A DNA stretch of 64,000 nt from JAUVKT01 sp942491535 (GCA_942491535.1 CALOBV010000020.1:1-64000); one strand, 5' to 3'. Positions 27,453 to 37,786 are shown, counted from the stretch's first letter. Program-made: numbers and translations. The notes: generated by a model from the letters alone, not told the origin.

Positions 27453-28864
27453 ATGAAAACAATACGCACCATATCAATAATAGCAGTCCTTGCAGCAGTC
27501 ACTACTCTGGTAACTGCACAGACTTATCCGGATGAGTACCTGGGTCTGCCAGGGGATAATTTGAACCTCTATGCAGTAATGAACCTATTCCAGGAATCAG
27601 AGACTCTCGAAGCTTTTGAGAGAAGTCTGAATGACAAGGAAAATACAATTAACAATCTTGATCTGAATGGAGATAATTTTGTTGATTATATTACTGTTTC
27701 AGATTATGTAGATAACAATGTTCATAATATTGTACTTCGAGCATCACTGGACAGTAAGGAGCAGCAGGACATTGCCGTTTTTGTGGTTGAAAAACTAGGA
27801 AACGATGCGGTACAGATCCAGCTGATCGGAGACGAGGCCCTTTACGGAGCTAATTATATCGTTGAGCCGATTTATGCCGAAACGCCTAATCCTGGATATT
27901 CCGGGAATGCAATTGTCTCTAACTCGACCTATTATGCAGTTGCAAGCTGGCCTGTTGTCAGTTATATATACCATCCCCGTTATAGGGTGTGGAGATCTTC
28001 CTGGTACTGGGGTTATTATCCCTCGTATTGGAGTGCATGGAGCCCTCACTACTGGCACTACTATTATGGATACCATTCACACTGGAATAATCACTATTAT
28101 TCTCATTACCGTCACTGGGACCATTATAGGAGCAATTCATATAATACCTACTATCGTAACAGTGTACGAGTATACAGTAATACAGTGTATGTAAATATCA
28201 ACAGGGGGCGTTATAGAAATACATATTCACGTCCAAACCAGCGTCGTGCCGGAGAACAATATTATGCACAAACCGCCAGTAGAAGAAACAGCACGAGCCG
28301 AACATCTGTCTCCGCAGAGCGAGGTAACAGCAGATCAGGTACTGTAAGACAAGCTCAGGATGTACAACGAACAACAAGAGCTACTTCCGGAACAAGATCC
28401 GGGGTTTCAACTACACAGAGAAACCAAAATGCAGTACGTTCAGCAACAACACGAAGCAACAGCCAGAGAAGTACAACTGCAGTATCGAGGAGTACCAGTC
28501 AGGGTAGCAAGCCCGCCGTGCAGAACAGTAGCAGTCAGAGTAGCAAACCTGCTGTGCAGAACAGAAGCAGCCAGAGAAGTACACCTGCCGTTTCAAGGAG
28601 TAGCAGTCAGAGTAGCAAACCCGCTGTGCAGAACAGAAGCAGCCAGAGAAGTACAACTAATCCGTTTCGAGGAGTAGCAGTCAGAGTAGCAAACCCGCTG
28701 TGCAGAACAGAAGCAGCCAGAGTAAAAGCAATTCATCTGTAAGCAGGAGCACTAGTAAGAAAAGTACTCCATCTACATCCAGGAGCAGTAGTAGCAGGAG
28801 CTCTGTCAAGAAATCTGGCAGTAGTGCACGTAAAAGCAAGAGTGGCAGTGCATCTCGCCGCTAG
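27453..28864 (+). pseudogene. Secreted W/Y-rich protein with EF-hand-like loop and Ser/Arg repeat tail, one frameshift
   Basis: Signal peptide to about residue 23 (LVTAQ). The N-terminal domain contains DLNGDNFVDYITV, an EF-hand/dockerin-like calcium loop. The middle (about 165-235) is extremely Trp/Tyr/His-rich (SPHYWHYYYGYHSHW). The tail is Ser/Arg/Gln low complexity built from repeated SKPAVQNRSSQ units, encoded by a DNA repeat of about 70 bp (28490-28740). A frame change near 28665 spoils the tail; correcting it continues SSSQSSKPAVQNRSSQSKS to a strongly basic end and stop at 28862-28864, about 470 residues in total. The frameshift lies inside the repeat, so slippage or misassembly is plausible. 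Function unknown; a surface or matrix-binding role is a guess. Confidence 0.75.
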
Positions 28865-29070
28865 AAGGGAAAAGCAATTGACGCTGCCAGCTCCCATAAT
28901 CAAACCAGGGAATACGAGTTGACGGAATACGATATTTATCTCTATACCTTTGAGACATTAAAATAATTTGAAAACAGCGATTATTCCAGGAATAAAGATA
29001 CAAATTTCCTTAACCCCTGCAGGAGAGAAATACCTTAAATCAGGATCGTACCATTTAACACTTACCTGCT

Positions 29071-29532
29071 TTATGCATTGAGATCTTCTATCGCCCACCA
29101 TTCAACATCATCAATTCCTCGTACAAGCTGATAGGTGCTGACTTTTATCTGAACAAGGGCACACTGCTCTGACTGCAAAAAAGATAAAAGTTCCGGATGT
29201 CTCTCCAGGTGCGCGTCCAAAACTTTCTTCCTTCCCCGGGGTTCAACCTCTTCTGCATGGCCAACCGCTGTTAGTACATAGCTTTTATTCTGTCCTGGCC
29301 TGTTAATATCTATACTCTCAATCAGGACTGCCACCTTGCTATTTTTAATAAAGTTGTTGTATTTGCGTGTATTTCGATAGGTAGCAAAGATCAGTTTCCT
29401 GAAACCTTTCATCGGGGTAAGAGCAATAAGGCTTGCATGGGGCTGACCATCAGCTTCGCTTGCAAGAACAGCAAGACGACTGTTTTCAAATATATCCTCA
29501 ATGTATGTTTTGACCTCCTTAAGCTTGCTCAT
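29071..29532 (-). CDS. Pyridoxamine 5'-phosphate oxidase-fold (flavin-binding split-barrel) protein
   Basis: 153 residues, soluble. The split barrel is recognisable: RLAVLASEADGQPHASLIALTP, KLIFATYRNTRKYNNFIKNSKVAVLIE, a short SYVLTAVGHAEEVE strand pair and a C-terminal LVQIKVSTYQLVRGI. Proteins of this group bind FMN, F420 or heme; the cofactor cannot be told here. It starts 13 nt after the stop of selO on the same strand, so the two are probably co-transcribed. Role in the pair unknown. Confidence 0.85.
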   Translation of the reverse strand: MSKLKEVKTYIEDIFENSRLAVLASEADGQPHASLIALTPMKGFRKLIFATYRNTRKYNNFIKNSKVAVLIESIDINRPGQNKSYVLTAVGHAEEVEPRGRKKVLDAHLERHPELLSFLQSEQCALVQIKVSTYQLVRGIDDVEWWAIEDLNA

Positions 29533-29544
29533 ATCATTGTCAAC

Positions 29545-31008
29545 TCAAGTTCCACAAAAAGTCTGGTATTGCTTATCGTAGTCTAGATCAAAGGTAAGAA
29601 GATCCTTTGAGCTCTCCCGGAAAGTATACGGATATTGATAGGTCTTTAACAGTTTGTTGAACATTGATACATCCCCCTGGTCTGCTAAATCCAAGGCCTT
29701 TTCAACATGAATATTTCTTGGAACAAAAACCGGATTTTCAGATCGCATCAGTTTCTTATTTGTTTCTTCGTTGCCCTTGTTTGAAGTTGTTCTTGCTTTC
29801 CATTTTGCCAGCCATCTACTGAGAGCGTAATATTTTTCAGGATTTACAGGCACTCCCCTGTCGTCCTCTTCAAGAAAAAGAAAAGTATTTGTGTAATCCA
29901 GATTATTCTTCTCCATTGCATTCAACAAGTCATCAACAAGAATTCGGTCACCAGATGCTTCACTGTCGATACCTATCTTCCTGAACATCATTTTGTACCA
30001 GGCCTCTTTATAAATATCATCGAAGAGATTGATGTGGTTTATTGCTAATTCCACTGCCTTTTTCTCATCTGAATCAATCAGGGGCAGGAGGGCCTCGGCC
30101 AGCCTGGCAAGATTCCATTTTAGTATCCCTGGCTGCTTGCCAAATGAATACCTGCCGCCATGATCAATAGAACTATAGACTGTACCAGGGTCATAAATGT
30201 TCATAAATGCACATGGACCATAATCGAAGGTTTCTCCTGTTATCGAGGTATTATCAGTATTCATTACGCCATGAATAAAGCCCACGCGCATCCACTCAAC
30301 AATAAGATCAATTTGCAGGTGCATCACCCGCTTGAGCAATTGCAGTGCCGGTATTCTTTCATCTTTCAATTCAGGTAAGTACCTGTCAAGGGTGTAATTT
30401 GTTAGTGCTTTCAGATCTTCTGTAGTTCCGAAATGCCCGGCAAATTGAAAAGTGCCAACCCGAATATGACTTCTCATTAACCTGGTAAGTACTGCCCCCT
30501 TGTTTATAGCTTCACGGTAAACCGGCTCACCTGTTGTAGTAACTGCAAGGCTTCTGGAGCTGGGTATCCCCAAAGAATGTAGCGCTTCACTAAACAGATA
30601 CTCCCGCAACATGGCCCGCAATGTAGCCTTACCATCTCCTCTCCGCGAATAGGGAGTCGTTCCCGCCCCTTTCAGCTGGATATCATATCGCCCATCTCTC
30701 CGTGTTGTAATCTCGCCCAGAAGTAAAGCCCTTCCATCCCCCAACATTGTGAAATGGCCAAACTGATGGCCTGCATAAGCTTGCGCTATGGGGATCGGGC
30801 TCCCGGGGAAGAGATTCCCGCTTAGTACTAAAGAAAGCTTTTCGCTGTCCAGGGCTTCTATTCCCAGCTCCTTTTGAAGTTGGTGGTTAAATATAAAGTT
30901 TTTGGGGGCAGGGGCGACAGCAGGTTCGGCCCTGCTGTAAAATTTTTCGGGCAGGGACAAATAGGGTTGTTCCATTTTAAGAGGATGCTGACTATGCTTT
31001 TGCACCAT
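29545..31008 (-). CDS. selO: SelO/YdiU-family protein adenylyltransferase
   Basis: Pseudokinase-fold enzyme that transfers AMP to Ser, Thr or Tyr of target proteins in redox stress. 487 residues, normal for the family. Signature blocks: QAYAGHQFGHFTMLGDGRA, the Lys-containing QLKGAGTTPYSRRGDGKATL, FSEALHSLGIPSSRSLAVTTTGE, VGFIHGVMNTDNTSITGETFDYGPCAF (active-site loop with Asn and Asp), and a C-terminal TFCGT. The penultimate-region Cys is encoded by TGT, so this is the cysteine form and not selenocysteine. Start 31008 is ATG; a second ATG at 30975 is also plausible. Operon partner: the PPOX-fold gene. Confidence 0.95.
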   Translation of the reverse strand: MVQKHSQHPLKMEQPYLSLPEKFYSRAEPAVAPAPKNFIFNHQLQKELGIEALDSEKLSLVLSGNLFPGSPIPIAQAYAGHQFGHFTMLGDGRALLLGEITTRRDGRYDIQLKGAGTTPYSRRGDGKATLRAMLREYLFSEALHSLGIPSSRSLAVTTTGEPVYREAINKGAVLTRLMRSHIRVGTFQFAGHFGTTEDLKALTNYTLDRYLPELKDERIPALQLLKRVMHLQIDLIVEWMRVGFIHGVMNTDNTSITGETFDYGPCAFMNIYDPGTVYSSIDHGGRYSFGKQPGILKWNLARLAEALLPLIDSDEKKAVELAINHINLFDDIYKEAWYKMMFRKIGIDSEASGDRILVDDLLNAMEKNNLDYTNTFLFLEEDDRGVPVNPEKYYALSRWLAKWKARTTSNKGNEETNKKLMRSENPVFVPRNIHVEKALDLADQGDVSMFNKLLKTYQYPYTFRESSKDLLTFDLDYDKQYQTFCGT

Positions 31009-31433
31009 GGTTTATTCCGCTATATTTCCGAATAATAATTCTTATTGATGAAACAGCAAGAGCATGTTTCTGTTCAATTTAAATGTAGAACATATTTACC
31101 CGGTTCGGAACAGAAGCCATTCTTTTTCTTCCAGCTCCGCCGGACAAAGTACGAAGTCTTACTCCCAGCGCTGCCGTCAAGCCTATGTCTGCCGGCGGCA
31201 GGAGGCCTTTTTAACGGTATCCAGGAGCATATGGAAGGGATCAAAAAAATAGAGGTATCTTTGTTTAACCCAAATAATATTACAGACCGATTCCGGAAAC
31301 CCTGGTACTTCTCAATCCCAACCTGGAGCAGATCTTTGGCTGAGATTAAATCAGAGGATCCGATGAAATGAAATATCAGGCCTGTTTATACAGGGTTTAT
31401 CTATTGCTACGAAGTAATTAAATATAAATAAGG
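31009..31433. other. Intergenic region without supported gene
   Basis: About 425 bp. It contains a GC-rich patch near 31180-31212 (GCCGGCGGCAGGAGGCCTTTTT) that may be a dispersed repeat or weak terminator. Short open frames here (31045-31371, 31064-31252) lack protein-like composition. The plus-strand start at 31434 follows an AT-rich leader with AAGG just before the ATG. Confidence 0.5.
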
Positions 31434-34262
31434 ATGAATAATCTCTCAATAAGAATGCAATTTTCAGGAATAACCCTGGTTATGATACTCTCTTTGTTCT
31501 TTTGGAGTTCCTGCTCAGAGGATGAAAGTTCTTTACCCTGGATCGTGACTGCCCCGGCAGGCGACCGTTACACAGCGATCGATAAGTCAGGAGAAACAAT
31601 CATTCCGAATGGGCGTATTGTAACTCCGGCTGGAAAGAGTATCACCGTTGCCCCGCACCCGTACGGCCTGACCCTGAGTCCCGATGGAAATACAGCAGTT
31701 ACAGCCAACTCCGGAACCAATCCACTTTCCATTACCATTATCCGGAATATTTTATCTGAAAATCCGGAGGTACAACAAATTCCACCCGGCCCGGCTACCG
31801 ATAAAGGAGTGCTGGCTTCAGTTTTTATGGGACTTGCTATTTCGAATGATAATAGTGTGGTTTATGTTGCCGGCGGACAGGAAAACAAAGTGTTTATTTT
31901 CGATATAAAAACAGGTGAGAAAAAAGGTTTCATCGACTGCTCCTATAAATCTGATAGTGTTGATTATACGCATGGATACATTGGAGACCTGATTCTTTCA
32001 AATAACGGAAAAAAATTGTACGCCGTTGACCAGATTGGATTCCGAATGGTAATTATTGATACTGAAAAAGGAAAACTGGAGCACAACGTTCCTGTAGGCA
32101 GGTATCCTTTTGGAATTTGCTTATCGCCCAACGAACAAAAAGTGTATGTAGCAAATGTCGGGATGTTCCAGTACAGCATGGTAAAAGGGATAACAAAGGA
32201 AAATATTGTAGAGAAAGCCTTGAAATACCCGCCCTTTGAATATGGAAGCAAAGAAATGATTGAAGGAATTGAGAATGACAGTTTATCTGTTCCCGCTTTG
32301 GGAGAAATGAATTCCCCTGAAGCTTTTTCGGTATTCACGGTTAGTCTTATAAACCCGGAAGAACCCAAAGTAATTGCTAAAACCAAAACAGGACATCTGG
32401 TAGGAGCAATGGTAGAGGGTATTCCTGCTGTTGGTGGTGCAAGTCCCAATTCACTGGTAGCAACCGACAAATATGTTTTTGTTACTAACGGTACAAACGA
32501 CAATGTTTCGGTAATTTCTATCGAAAAAGACACCGTGGTCAACACCATTTATTTCAAACCTGACGAACGAATTAAACAATTTCGAGGTGTTATTCCCTTT
32601 GGGCTGGCGCTTTCACCCGACAATCAACGATTGTTTGTTGCCTGTTCAGGAATTAATGCAGTTGCCGTTGTAGATGCAGAAAAATTAAAAGTGCTTGGTT
32701 ACATTCCAACCGGGTGGTTTCCTGCAAAATTAAAAGTAAGTAACAATGGCGAAAAATTAATCGTTTCTAATGCAAAAGGATTTGGAAGCGGACCTAATGG
32801 AGGTTCTGCTTTTAATCCCGGTGACGAAGGAAGTTATATCGGCTCTCTCATGAAAGGTACGGTTCAGATTCTGGATATTCCAACTGAAGAAGTATTGGAT
32901 TCTTTAACTAAAAAGGTTATTTTCAATAATTTTAATTTTGAAAAAGCATCTTCTGAAAAATTTATGACTCGCCGAAATAATCCTGTTCCTCTTTATCCGA
33001 GGGAAAAAGAGAGCCCGATAAAACATATTGTTTTTATCTCGAAAGAAAACAGAACCTACGATGAAATCTTCGGACAGATTGAAAAAGGAAAAGGAGACGA
33101 AAGTTTGGCGCGTTATGGAAAAAGTGCAACATTCAGAAACAACAAAAGAACGGCAATGGTTGAAAATGCCGATGTAATGGTAAATCATTTAAAAATTGCA
33201 CACACTTTTGCGATTTCTGATAATTTTTATGTTGATTCCGATGTTTCCGCCGATGGGCATCGCTGGCTGGTAAACACTTATCCAAACGAATGGGTTGAAA
33301 CATGCACCGCCGCCAGCTATGGAGGAAACCGATCGTTTGATTTTAATTCAAAAGCGCCCGGAGTTTATGCCATGAATGGCGCTGCAGGTGCTATTTATCC
33401 AGAAGATTATAACGAGGCCGGTTCGATGTGGGATCACCTGGAACGTAATAATATTGATTTCTACAATTTTGGATTTAGTATTATGTTTGAACCCTCTATT
33501 TATGAGGCCAGATTTAAATACCAGGGGAACAGACATTACATAAATTATCCCTTGCCACAACCTATTTGGGACAGGACTTCAAAGGAATATCCAACTTACA
33601 ATATGGCCATTCCAGATCAATTCCGAATCGACCAGTTTAAAAAGGAATTTACCAGAAAATGGTTGAATGGAAAGGACACCATGCCTGCTTTAATTACCGT
33701 AATTATTCCCAACGATCATGGCGCCGGCGATCGCCCGGAAGCAGGTTATCCTTTCCGCGAAAGCTATATGGCTGACAACGATCTGGCTGTAGGCCGAATT
33801 GTTGAATTCCTTTCGCACACTCCCTACTGGGAAAATATGCTAATTGTAATTACCGAAGACGATGCTCAAAATGGTGTAGACCATGTTGATGCTCACCGTA
33901 GCATATTAATGTTAATTTCGCCATGGGTTAAGCGTGATTATGTAAGCCATGTTCACTACAGTTTTGGAAGTATTTTTAAAACATTTTGGAATATTTTAGG
34001 CTTACCTTATTTAAACCAGTACGACGCAGGGGCAAACGACCTTGCCGATTTATTTACAGAATCTCCGGATTATACACCTTATTCTGCTCTTCCGGTTGAC
34101 GAGCGGATTTTTGTACCTCAAAAAGCACTTGACCCCTTTGATGAAAACTTTGATTGGAAAGCTTTGGAAGAATCACCGGAAATGGATAATAAAGAAGACA
34201 TGATTGAGGAAAGCAAGGAAAGAGATGAGTTCCGACTTGAAAACCGTGAGAAGAAAAAATAA
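31434..34262 (+). CDS. Bifunctional YncE-type beta-propeller/phosphoesterase-family lipoprotein
   Basis: 942 residues. The signal LVMILSLFFWSSC places a lipobox Cys near residue 27. The N-terminal half (about 60-490) is a YVTN/YncE-like seven-blade propeller (PHPYGLTLSPDGNTAVTANSG, GRYPFGICLSPNEQKVYVANVG, GVIPFGLALSPDNQRLFVACSG). The C-terminal half (about 530-900) is an AcpA/phospholipase-C-like phosphoesterase: ENRTYDEIFG metal-site motif, NFYVDSDVSADGHRW, IPNDHGAG and ITEDDAQNGVDHVDAHRS, the metal-binding Asp/His set. Likely surface or periplasmic, hydrolysing phosphoesters; substrate unknown. Ends in a charged tail. A paralogue with the same architecture follows 27 nt downstream. Confidence 0.88.
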   Translation: MNNLSIRMQFSGITLVMILSLFFWSSCSEDESSLPWIVTAPAGDRYTAIDKSGETIIPNGRIVTPAGKSITVAPHPYGLTLSPDGNTAVTANSGTNPLSITIIRNILSENPEVQQIPPGPATDKGVLASVFMGLAISNDNSVVYVAGGQENKVFIFDIKTGEKKGFIDCSYKSDSVDYTHGYIGDLILSNNGKKLYAVDQIGFRMVIIDTEKGKLEHNVPVGRYPFGICLSPNEQKVYVANVGMFQYSMVKGITKENIVEKALKYPPFEYGSKEMIEGIENDSLSVPALGEMNSPEAFSVFTVSLINPEEPKVIAKTKTGHLVGAMVEGIPAVGGASPNSLVATDKYVFVTNGTNDNVSVISIEKDTVVNTIYFKPDERIKQFRGVIPFGLALSPDNQRLFVACSGINAVAVVDAEKLKVLGYIPTGWFPAKLKVSNNGEKLIVSNAKGFGSGPNGGSAFNPGDEGSYIGSLMKGTVQILDIPTEEVLDSLTKKVIFNNFNFEKASSEKFMTRRNNPVPLYPREKESPIKHIVFISKENRTYDEIFGQIEKGKGDESLARYGKSATFRNNKRTAMVENADVMVNHLKIAHTFAISDNFYVDSDVSADGHRWLVNTYPNEWVETCTAASYGGNRSFDFNSKAPGVYAMNGAAGAIYPEDYNEAGSMWDHLERNNIDFYNFGFSIMFEPSIYEARFKYQGNRHYINYPLPQPIWDRTSKEYPTYNMAIPDQFRIDQFKKEFTRKWLNGKDTMPALITVIIPNDHGAGDRPEAGYPFRESYMADNDLAVGRIVEFLSHTPYWENMLIVITEDDAQNGVDHVDAHRSILMLISPWVKRDYVSHVHYSFGSIFKTFWNILGLPYLNQYDAGANDLADLFTESPDYTPYSALPVDERIFVPQKALDPFDENFDWKALEESPEMDNKEDMIEESKERDEFRLENREKKK

Positions 34263-34289
34263 AAAGTTACTTTAATACAATCTTTAAAA

Positions 34290-36980
34290 ATGAAAAGTTT
34301 AGCCAGGATATTTATTCTTATCATTTTTGCTTTTAACTGTTTAGCCGTTCAGTCTCAAAGCAGAAAAGATAAAAAGAAACAAAAAGAATACATTAGTACT
34401 TACGAAGAACAAACATTGAATGATGCTGTTCTTCCGGTAATGATGCCCTATAACCGCTGGATTGATCCGGCAGGTGAGCAAATTTATTTTGGCGATACGG
34501 AACTTGAAAACCATGCGCTTGATTGCGCTGTTTCTCCCGATGGAAAATGGGTTGCCGTTGAAGACCGGTACTCCATTGTAATTTTTTCTCCCGAAGATAA
34601 AAACACAATCCATCGCTTTGCATTAAACAAGTATTTTGGTAGAGAAAATGTTATGAATACATTTTCAGGAATTTCATGGAACATTGAAAATGATAATTAT
34701 GAATTGTATTGGGGAGCATCCGGAAACGGAGGAAGGTCGTATGTTATTAAAGCAGAGTGGAACAACCCCAATATAGAAATAAAGAAAACATATTTTTTTG
34801 ATGCCGAGAGTCCGGCATCAAATGCATTAGCCAATGAATTGGTTGTTTCAAATGAATCGGATACACCTTTTTTGTATGTTGTTTTAAATGGTAATAATTC
34901 ACTAAAAAAAGTAAATGCTGAAACCGGAAAAATTATTTGGTCGGCTGAAACCGGAGTTGCGCCATTTGGCATTACAAAAGCAGCAGGAAAACTTTATGTT
35001 ACCAATTGGGCCGGGGGAGTTCCTGATAAAGATGATGAATATGTGGCCGGTGTTCCATGGGGAAGTGCAAAAATAGATCCCGAAACCGGGGCAACACGCG
35101 AAGGAACGGTTTCCATTTTTAATCCTGAAAATGGTTCATTAATAAAGGAGCTGATTGTTGGATTGCATCCTAATGACATTATTTCGAGTCCGGATGAAAA
35201 ATATGTTTATGTTGCTAATGCAAACAGCGATGCTGTTTCAGTAATTGACACAAAGTCTGATATAATTTCAGAAGATATTTCTGTTAGACTTGGGAAGGAC
35301 AGAAATTCATATTTTGGCGATTCGCCAAATGGATTGGGGATTTCAGGCAGCGGAAGCACTTTGTATGTTGTAAACGGAATGGATAATGCGCTTGCTGTTG
35401 TAAATCTGGGTAAAAATGCCTCTTTCAATTCGGTGAATGATAGTAGTATAGTTGAAGGATTTATTCCCACAGGCGCTTATCCGGGTGCCGTTTGTGTTTA
35501 TCGTGATAAGCTATTAATTGTACCAAACATTGAAGCTGAAGGCGCAAGAACTCCCTTTGCTTCTAAAGATAAAAAAACCATTTTCTACAACAGCCACCAC
35601 ATGATGGCTTCGGTTTCAATTATTCCAATTCCTGATAATAAAAATCTGGGGAAACTGACAAAACGGGTAGAACAAACCAATCAGCTTTTCCGGCTTGAAC
35701 TTACCGAAAGAATGCCCAGGGAAAATGTTAAACCAGTTCCGGTTCCGCTAAGAATTGGAGAACCATCGGTTTTTAAACATGTGGTATATATTATAAAAGA
35801 AAACAGAACCTACGATCAGGTTTTAGGGGATGTTGCTGCTGGTGACGGCGAACCATCGTTGTGCATATTTGGTAAGGAAGTTACACCAAATACACACAAA
35901 ATGAGTGCAGATTTTTTATTACTCGATAATTTTTATGTTTCAGGGAAATCTTCAGCTGAAGGTCACCAGTGGACAGACATGGCCATTGTAACCGATTATG
36001 TGGAGAAAAATGTGCGAGGCTGGTTTCGCAGCTATCCACATGTTCAGGAAGATGCGCTTGTTTATGCACCCACCGGTTTTATATGGGATAATGCCCGGAA
36101 GCATGGAAAAAGTGTGCGTATTTATGGCGAAGCCTGTGTCCCTCAGTTCGACAAAAGTGAAACCTGGCAATCGATTTACAAGCGGTTCAAAAAGGGCGAA
36201 AAAACAGCGTTCAGAAACACATCAACAATACATACTGTTCCTGCAATTTTAAGCCAGACTTACCCGGGTTACGACAGCCACAAATTTCCCGATGTTATGC
36301 GGGCTAAGGCTTTTATCGATGAATTAAATCAGTATGAAAAAATGGACGGCGATCAGTGGCCCGAACTTATTATTATGGCGCTTCCCAACGATCATACGGC
36401 AGGAACCCGCCCCGGATTTCCTACGCCAAGAGCAATGGTTGCCGATAACGACCTGGCACTTGGACAAATTCTGGAAGCCATTTCAAAAAGCAGATTCTGG
36501 GAAAACACCGCTGTTTTTATTACTGAAGATGATTCGCAGGCAGGTTGGGATCATGTTTCAGCTTATCGCACGGTTGGCCTTATTGCAAGCCCTTACTCAA
36601 GGTTAAATAAAACTATTCATACCAATTATAACCAGGTATCGTTAATAAGAACAATAGAACAAATTCTCGGTCTGCCGCCAATGAATATTATGGATGCCAC
36701 CGCAATGCCAATGTTTGACTGCTTTACTTCTGAGTCGAATTATGAGCCTTATATTTCAGTACCAAACGAAGTACCGCTGGACGAAATGAACAAGGAATTA
36801 GCACAATTAAAAGGTAAAGAACTTTATTTTGCACAACAAAGCATGCTGCCCATTTTCGATCATGTGGATTCAGGAAATGACGATCTTTTTAATCGTATCA
36901 TCTGGTTTGCTGCCAAAGGTGTAAAACCTTATCCTGAGAAATACAGCGGAAAAGATGAAGACGACGAAGATGACAATTAA
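34290..36980 (+). CDS. Bifunctional YncE-type beta-propeller/phosphoesterase-family protein, paralogue
   Basis: 896 residues. Signal peptide MKSLARIFILIIFAFNCLAVQSQ without a clear lipobox, so secreted rather than anchored. Propeller half about 55-470 (LHPNDIISSPDEKYVYVANANS). Phosphoesterase half about 500-840 with ENRTYDQVLGD, NFYVSGKSSAEGHQW, ALPNDHTAG and ITEDDSQAGWDHVSAYRTV, keeping the family's metal ligands. Highly acidic C-terminus (GKDEDDEDDN). Probably co-transcribed with the upstream paralogue. Its last about 490 bp plus downstream flank recur at 45362-45856 with about 96% identity. Confidence 0.88.
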   Translation: MKSLARIFILIIFAFNCLAVQSQSRKDKKKQKEYISTYEEQTLNDAVLPVMMPYNRWIDPAGEQIYFGDTELENHALDCAVSPDGKWVAVEDRYSIVIFSPEDKNTIHRFALNKYFGRENVMNTFSGISWNIENDNYELYWGASGNGGRSYVIKAEWNNPNIEIKKTYFFDAESPASNALANELVVSNESDTPFLYVVLNGNNSLKKVNAETGKIIWSAETGVAPFGITKAAGKLYVTNWAGGVPDKDDEYVAGVPWGSAKIDPETGATREGTVSIFNPENGSLIKELIVGLHPNDIISSPDEKYVYVANANSDAVSVIDTKSDIISEDISVRLGKDRNSYFGDSPNGLGISGSGSTLYVVNGMDNALAVVNLGKNASFNSVNDSSIVEGFIPTGAYPGAVCVYRDKLLIVPNIEAEGARTPFASKDKKTIFYNSHHMMASVSIIPIPDNKNLGKLTKRVEQTNQLFRLELTERMPRENVKPVPVPLRIGEPSVFKHVVYIIKENRTYDQVLGDVAAGDGEPSLCIFGKEVTPNTHKMSADFLLLDNFYVSGKSSAEGHQWTDMAIVTDYVEKNVRGWFRSYPHVQEDALVYAPTGFIWDNARKHGKSVRIYGEACVPQFDKSETWQSIYKRFKKGEKTAFRNTSTIHTVPAILSQTYPGYDSHKFPDVMRAKAFIDELNQYEKMDGDQWPELIIMALPNDHTAGTRPGFPTPRAMVADNDLALGQILEAISKSRFWENTAVFITEDDSQAGWDHVSAYRTVGLIASPYSRLNKTIHTNYNQVSLIRTIEQILGLPPMNIMDATAMPMFDCFTSESNYEPYISVPNEVPLDEMNKELAQLKGKELYFAQQSMLPIFDHVDSGNDDLFNRIIWFAAKGVKPYPEKYSGKDEDDEDDN

Positions 36981-37105
36981 TCATCTTCTTTTCAATAATT
37001 AAGTTCCCGTTGTACAAATTAACTTTTTTAAAACAAAGAGAACGAACATTTATCTTCCGGATACCACTATAAATTAATACAAAAAATTTCCGGTCTTTTA
37101 TTGGT

Positions 37106-37154
37106 TCCCCCGGATCATTTCTTATCGTTAGGTCCTGAGTTCAGCTGGGGCCAC
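37106..37154 (+). repeat. att-like repeat with degenerate tRNA 3' end (copy 2)
   Basis: Matches 26418-26466 along its length. The terminal 18 bp (37137-37154) differ from the tRNA 3' end at two positions. It lies between the phosphoesterase gene and mscL and divides the region into a block of about 10.7 kb before it and one of about 8.7 kb after it. Confidence 0.75.
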
Positions 37155-37156
37155 AA

Positions 37157-37190
37157 AACAAAAAACCCGATCAGTATAACGATCAGGTTA
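37157..37190 (-). terminator. Terminator of mscL
   Basis: On the minus strand, CCTGATCG pairs with CTGATCGGG around a short TTATA loop (one G-T pair) and is followed by TTTTTTGTTTT. It lies about 50 bp beyond the mscL stop codon. Confidence 0.75.
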
Positions 37191-37241
37191 TTTGTATTTT
37201 CTTAAAGTAGTCGATAATATCCGCAGGATTTAATATTATCC

Positions 37242-37658
37242 TTACTTCTTAAGAAGGTCCCTGATTTCGGATAAAAGAACTTCTTCCTTAGATGGAGCAG
37301 GAGGTGCAGCAGGAGCTTCAGCCTCTTTTTTCTCCATGGATGATTTCATTTTGTTATAACCTTTAACAACCATGAAAATAGCAAAAGCAACAATAATGAA
37401 TGTGATAATCGTATTCAGAAACATTCCATAGCTTATAGCTACCTCGGGTACTGCAACATCACCGTTCATTGAGGCTTCCTGCATGACAATTTTCAAGCTT
37501 GAAAAATCAACATTGCCAAGCAACATACCAATAGGAGGCATAATTATATGATCAACAAGAGATTTTACAATGGCTCCAAAGTAGACAGCCATAATTAGAC
37601 CTACTGCCATTTCCATGACATTGCCTTTACTGATAAATTTTTTGAATTCGTTCAACAT
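37242..37658 (-). CDS. mscL: Large-conductance mechanosensitive channel MscL
   Basis: 138 residues, usual length. N-terminal amphipathic helix MLNEFKKFISKGNVMEMAVG, TM1 (VGLIMAVYFGAIVKSLVDHIIMPP pore helix, about residues 19-42), a periplasmic loop, TM2 (about 77-100, MFLNTIITFIIVAFAIFMVV) and a cytoplasmic helix ending SEIRDLLKK. It opens under membrane tension to release solutes in hypo-osmotic shock. Single gene with its own terminator downstream; lies at the left edge of the second island block. Confidence 0.95.
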   Translation of the reverse strand: MLNEFKKFISKGNVMEMAVGLIMAVYFGAIVKSLVDHIIMPPIGMLLGNVDFSSLKIVMQEASMNGDVAVPEVAISYGMFLNTIITFIIVAFAIFMVVKGYNKMKSSMEKKEAEAPAAPPAPSKEEVLLSEIRDLLKK

Positions 37659-37786
37659 AATGTACTAATTTAGTGAATATTAACTCTTCTTCAGAGAGCG
37701 GACAAAGGTAATCCAATAATTTTAAATCGCAAAACATGAATATGTGTAAATATGTTAGGGGGGCGTGTCTGTTTGCAATCAGCACT

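Noticed and set aside
29545..31008. SelO as a true selenoprotein
   Set aside because: The C-terminal residue is encoded by TGT (Cys); the TGA two codons later is the normal stop.
31045..31371. Short plus-strand open frames before the phosphoesterase gene
   Set aside because: Composition is low-complexity and they overlap each other in different frames; more likely a non-coding repeat patch.
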